Shown piece by piece: positions 62,528 to 64,000 of a stretch of DNA of 64,000 bases (position 1 is its first letter; each line of letters starts with the position of its first letter). Origin of the DNA: Paraspadella gotoi (lineage: Eukaryota; Chaetognatha); NCBI GenBank assembly GCA_051294375.1, contig CM119265.1:16312005-16376004 (forward strand). The letters run 5' to 3'. Under the pieces are notes generated by a model that saw only the letters and a program-made list of their open reading frames with translations, did no database searches and had not been told where the DNA came from. Both the position numbers and the translations under genes were made by a program.

Positions 62528-64000
62528 CTGAATAGATAGGCAAGTTATCTGGTCATTTATAATGTTATTTTAAATATTTTTACATTTACTGATAGGAAAT
62601 GATTGTCAATATTATTGATGTAACATTTCAAATCAATTGACTCACGCGTTGAAAATAATCTACAAAAAATGGTCATTTTCCATGCCCAATTTTTAAAAAC
62701 AATCTGCGTTCGTTAAATTTTCTTTTTTGTTCCACTTAAATTTTAGCTTTGGCTGAGTGTCTTAAATGGTAATAAAAAAATTGATTTCTTTAATATCTTT
62801 TAAACCAAAAATGATAGAACGATGAGACTGGTATCATATTAAAGCCATAATTATGGGGCATTTTTTCCATATATATTTTTCTTTTAATATTTCCACGGAT
62901 TTTTTTAAAATCTGGATCGGAATCTTAGTCAAAAGTATAACAACTTTTGAAATTAAATTAAACACACTTGGCTGTATTTAAAAAAATAAATAAATACAGA
63001 TTCTGAAAGAGAAAAGATTGAATTATGTTTTCTGATATAAAACAAAATTTAGGAGTTCAAACTTTGTTTCGGCTGATTTAAAACTACTGACATAGGGCTA
63101 AAAGGCTATATTATCAGATTTTTAAATTTTTGTCATCTTCAGGAATGACGGGAATATTGTAAAATCTCAAGTTTCGCTTTAATCGGACCTCACATTGTGG
63201 AGAAATCTTAGGAAACCATCAAAATTCCACCCCTTTTTTTTCAACATTCTCGCCTTTTAAGATTTTCGCCGATTCTGACTTCCTCTTACAAACTTATAAT
63301 TCCGCTAGTTAATTTTTTTTTTTCTTAAATGAGCGAAGGGAATCCACAAATTCTGTTATTTTATGATTTCTGGGTAAAAAATATAATAAATTACATTAAA
63401 CATTGGGATATTATGAAAGTATAATGTCTTGTGAAGCCTGTGAGAGTTTAAATAATTAAAAAATTCGCCTATTTTATTATTGAAAAATGACAGTAAAATG
63501 AAGAAGTTGAATGTCTTCCGGCTCATTTCAGTAAACATCCCTGTTCTCTAGCATAAAATAATGTTTACTTTTTGCTGGTGGAAAAGAAAGATAAATACTT
63601 AGGCTGTGATGGGGTAAATAATATTTTGTAGAATTTTGTAAGCATGCTTGTAAAATCATACAAGCAAATATTTAAGTGACAAAAAATTCACATTTTCTTT
63701 ATCCAAAAAACTTTAAAGTTTTACTAGAGTACAATTTAGCCTTTTTTCTTTCAGAATCATTAAAAAGAATTAAATTTTCATTTATTCTTATGGGTGTCAT
63801 TAGTTTTAAAATTCATTATAATTTTGACTTAGTTTGACACTCACCCTGTAAGGAGGTTTCAGCATAAGTAATTCTAAAATTGTATCTTGTATGTGCCCTA
63901 TGATTATGGCTTCATTTTGGTACTATTACCATCCCTTTATCTTTATTCCTTCAAAAGATATTAGGAAAAAATCAGTTTTTTTCTCAACCTTCCTTTTAAT
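62528..64000. other. AT-rich intron, no exon seen
   Basis: 1.47 kb of AT-rich DNA with only short open frames on either strand. It is probably an intron of the sphingomyelinase gene, whose upstream exons are outside the window. Confidence 0.6.

Overview
The window is nuclear DNA of an invertebrate animal. It has spliced genes with GT-AG introns of about 50 bp to 4.8 kb, no bacterial-style operons, very dense (GA)n/(CT)n, (GAAA)n and (GTC)n simple repeats, and metazoan-only gene families. Several residues of the bestrophin look protostome-like. I cannot name the species. Exons were built by hand from homology recalled from family knowledge, splice signals and phase agreement; nothing was searched.

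Layout: 1-12.6 kb is mostly non-coding. It holds a noisy partial duplicate (1-906 against 4,635-5,545), a small GC-rich island (1.5-2.65 kb), a dispersed repeat, a near-perfect palindrome (11.26 kb) and a MITE-like element (8.76-9.39 kb). From 12.6 kb the genes are: a bestrophin chloride channel (minus, 9 exons, 610 aa); head-to-head with it across 577 bp, a TBC1D2/Armus-type Rab GTPase-activating protein (plus, 19 exons found, 18,654-33,654), whose TBC domain stops short; inside its fifth intron, an antisense fukutin-like LicD-family protein (minus, 3 exons, 447 aa); tail-to-tail with TBC1D2, a large secreted coiled-coil protein ending in a fibrinogen C-terminal domain (minus, 20 exons, about 1,197 aa, 51,984-34,144). 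Then comes about 9 kb of repeat-rich DNA, an unassigned coding-like stretch at 58.4-59.0 kb, and the last two exons of a neutral sphingomyelinase 2 (SMPD3-type) gene (minus, 62,527-61,137) that continues beyond the right edge.

The genes do not form one pathway. The shared layout is compact: a divergent promoter, a nested gene and a convergent pair. Themes are membrane traffic (TBC1D2, sphingomyelinase), the secretory pathway and extracellular matrix (fukutin-like, fibrinogen-domain protein) and an ion channel.

Sequence quality matters. There are three N gaps, a false-looking duplication, and single-base frame breaks in two otherwise conserved exons. The most interesting biology is the long coiled-coil fibrinogen-domain protein and the nested fukutin-like protein that lacks the usual catalytic aspartates.
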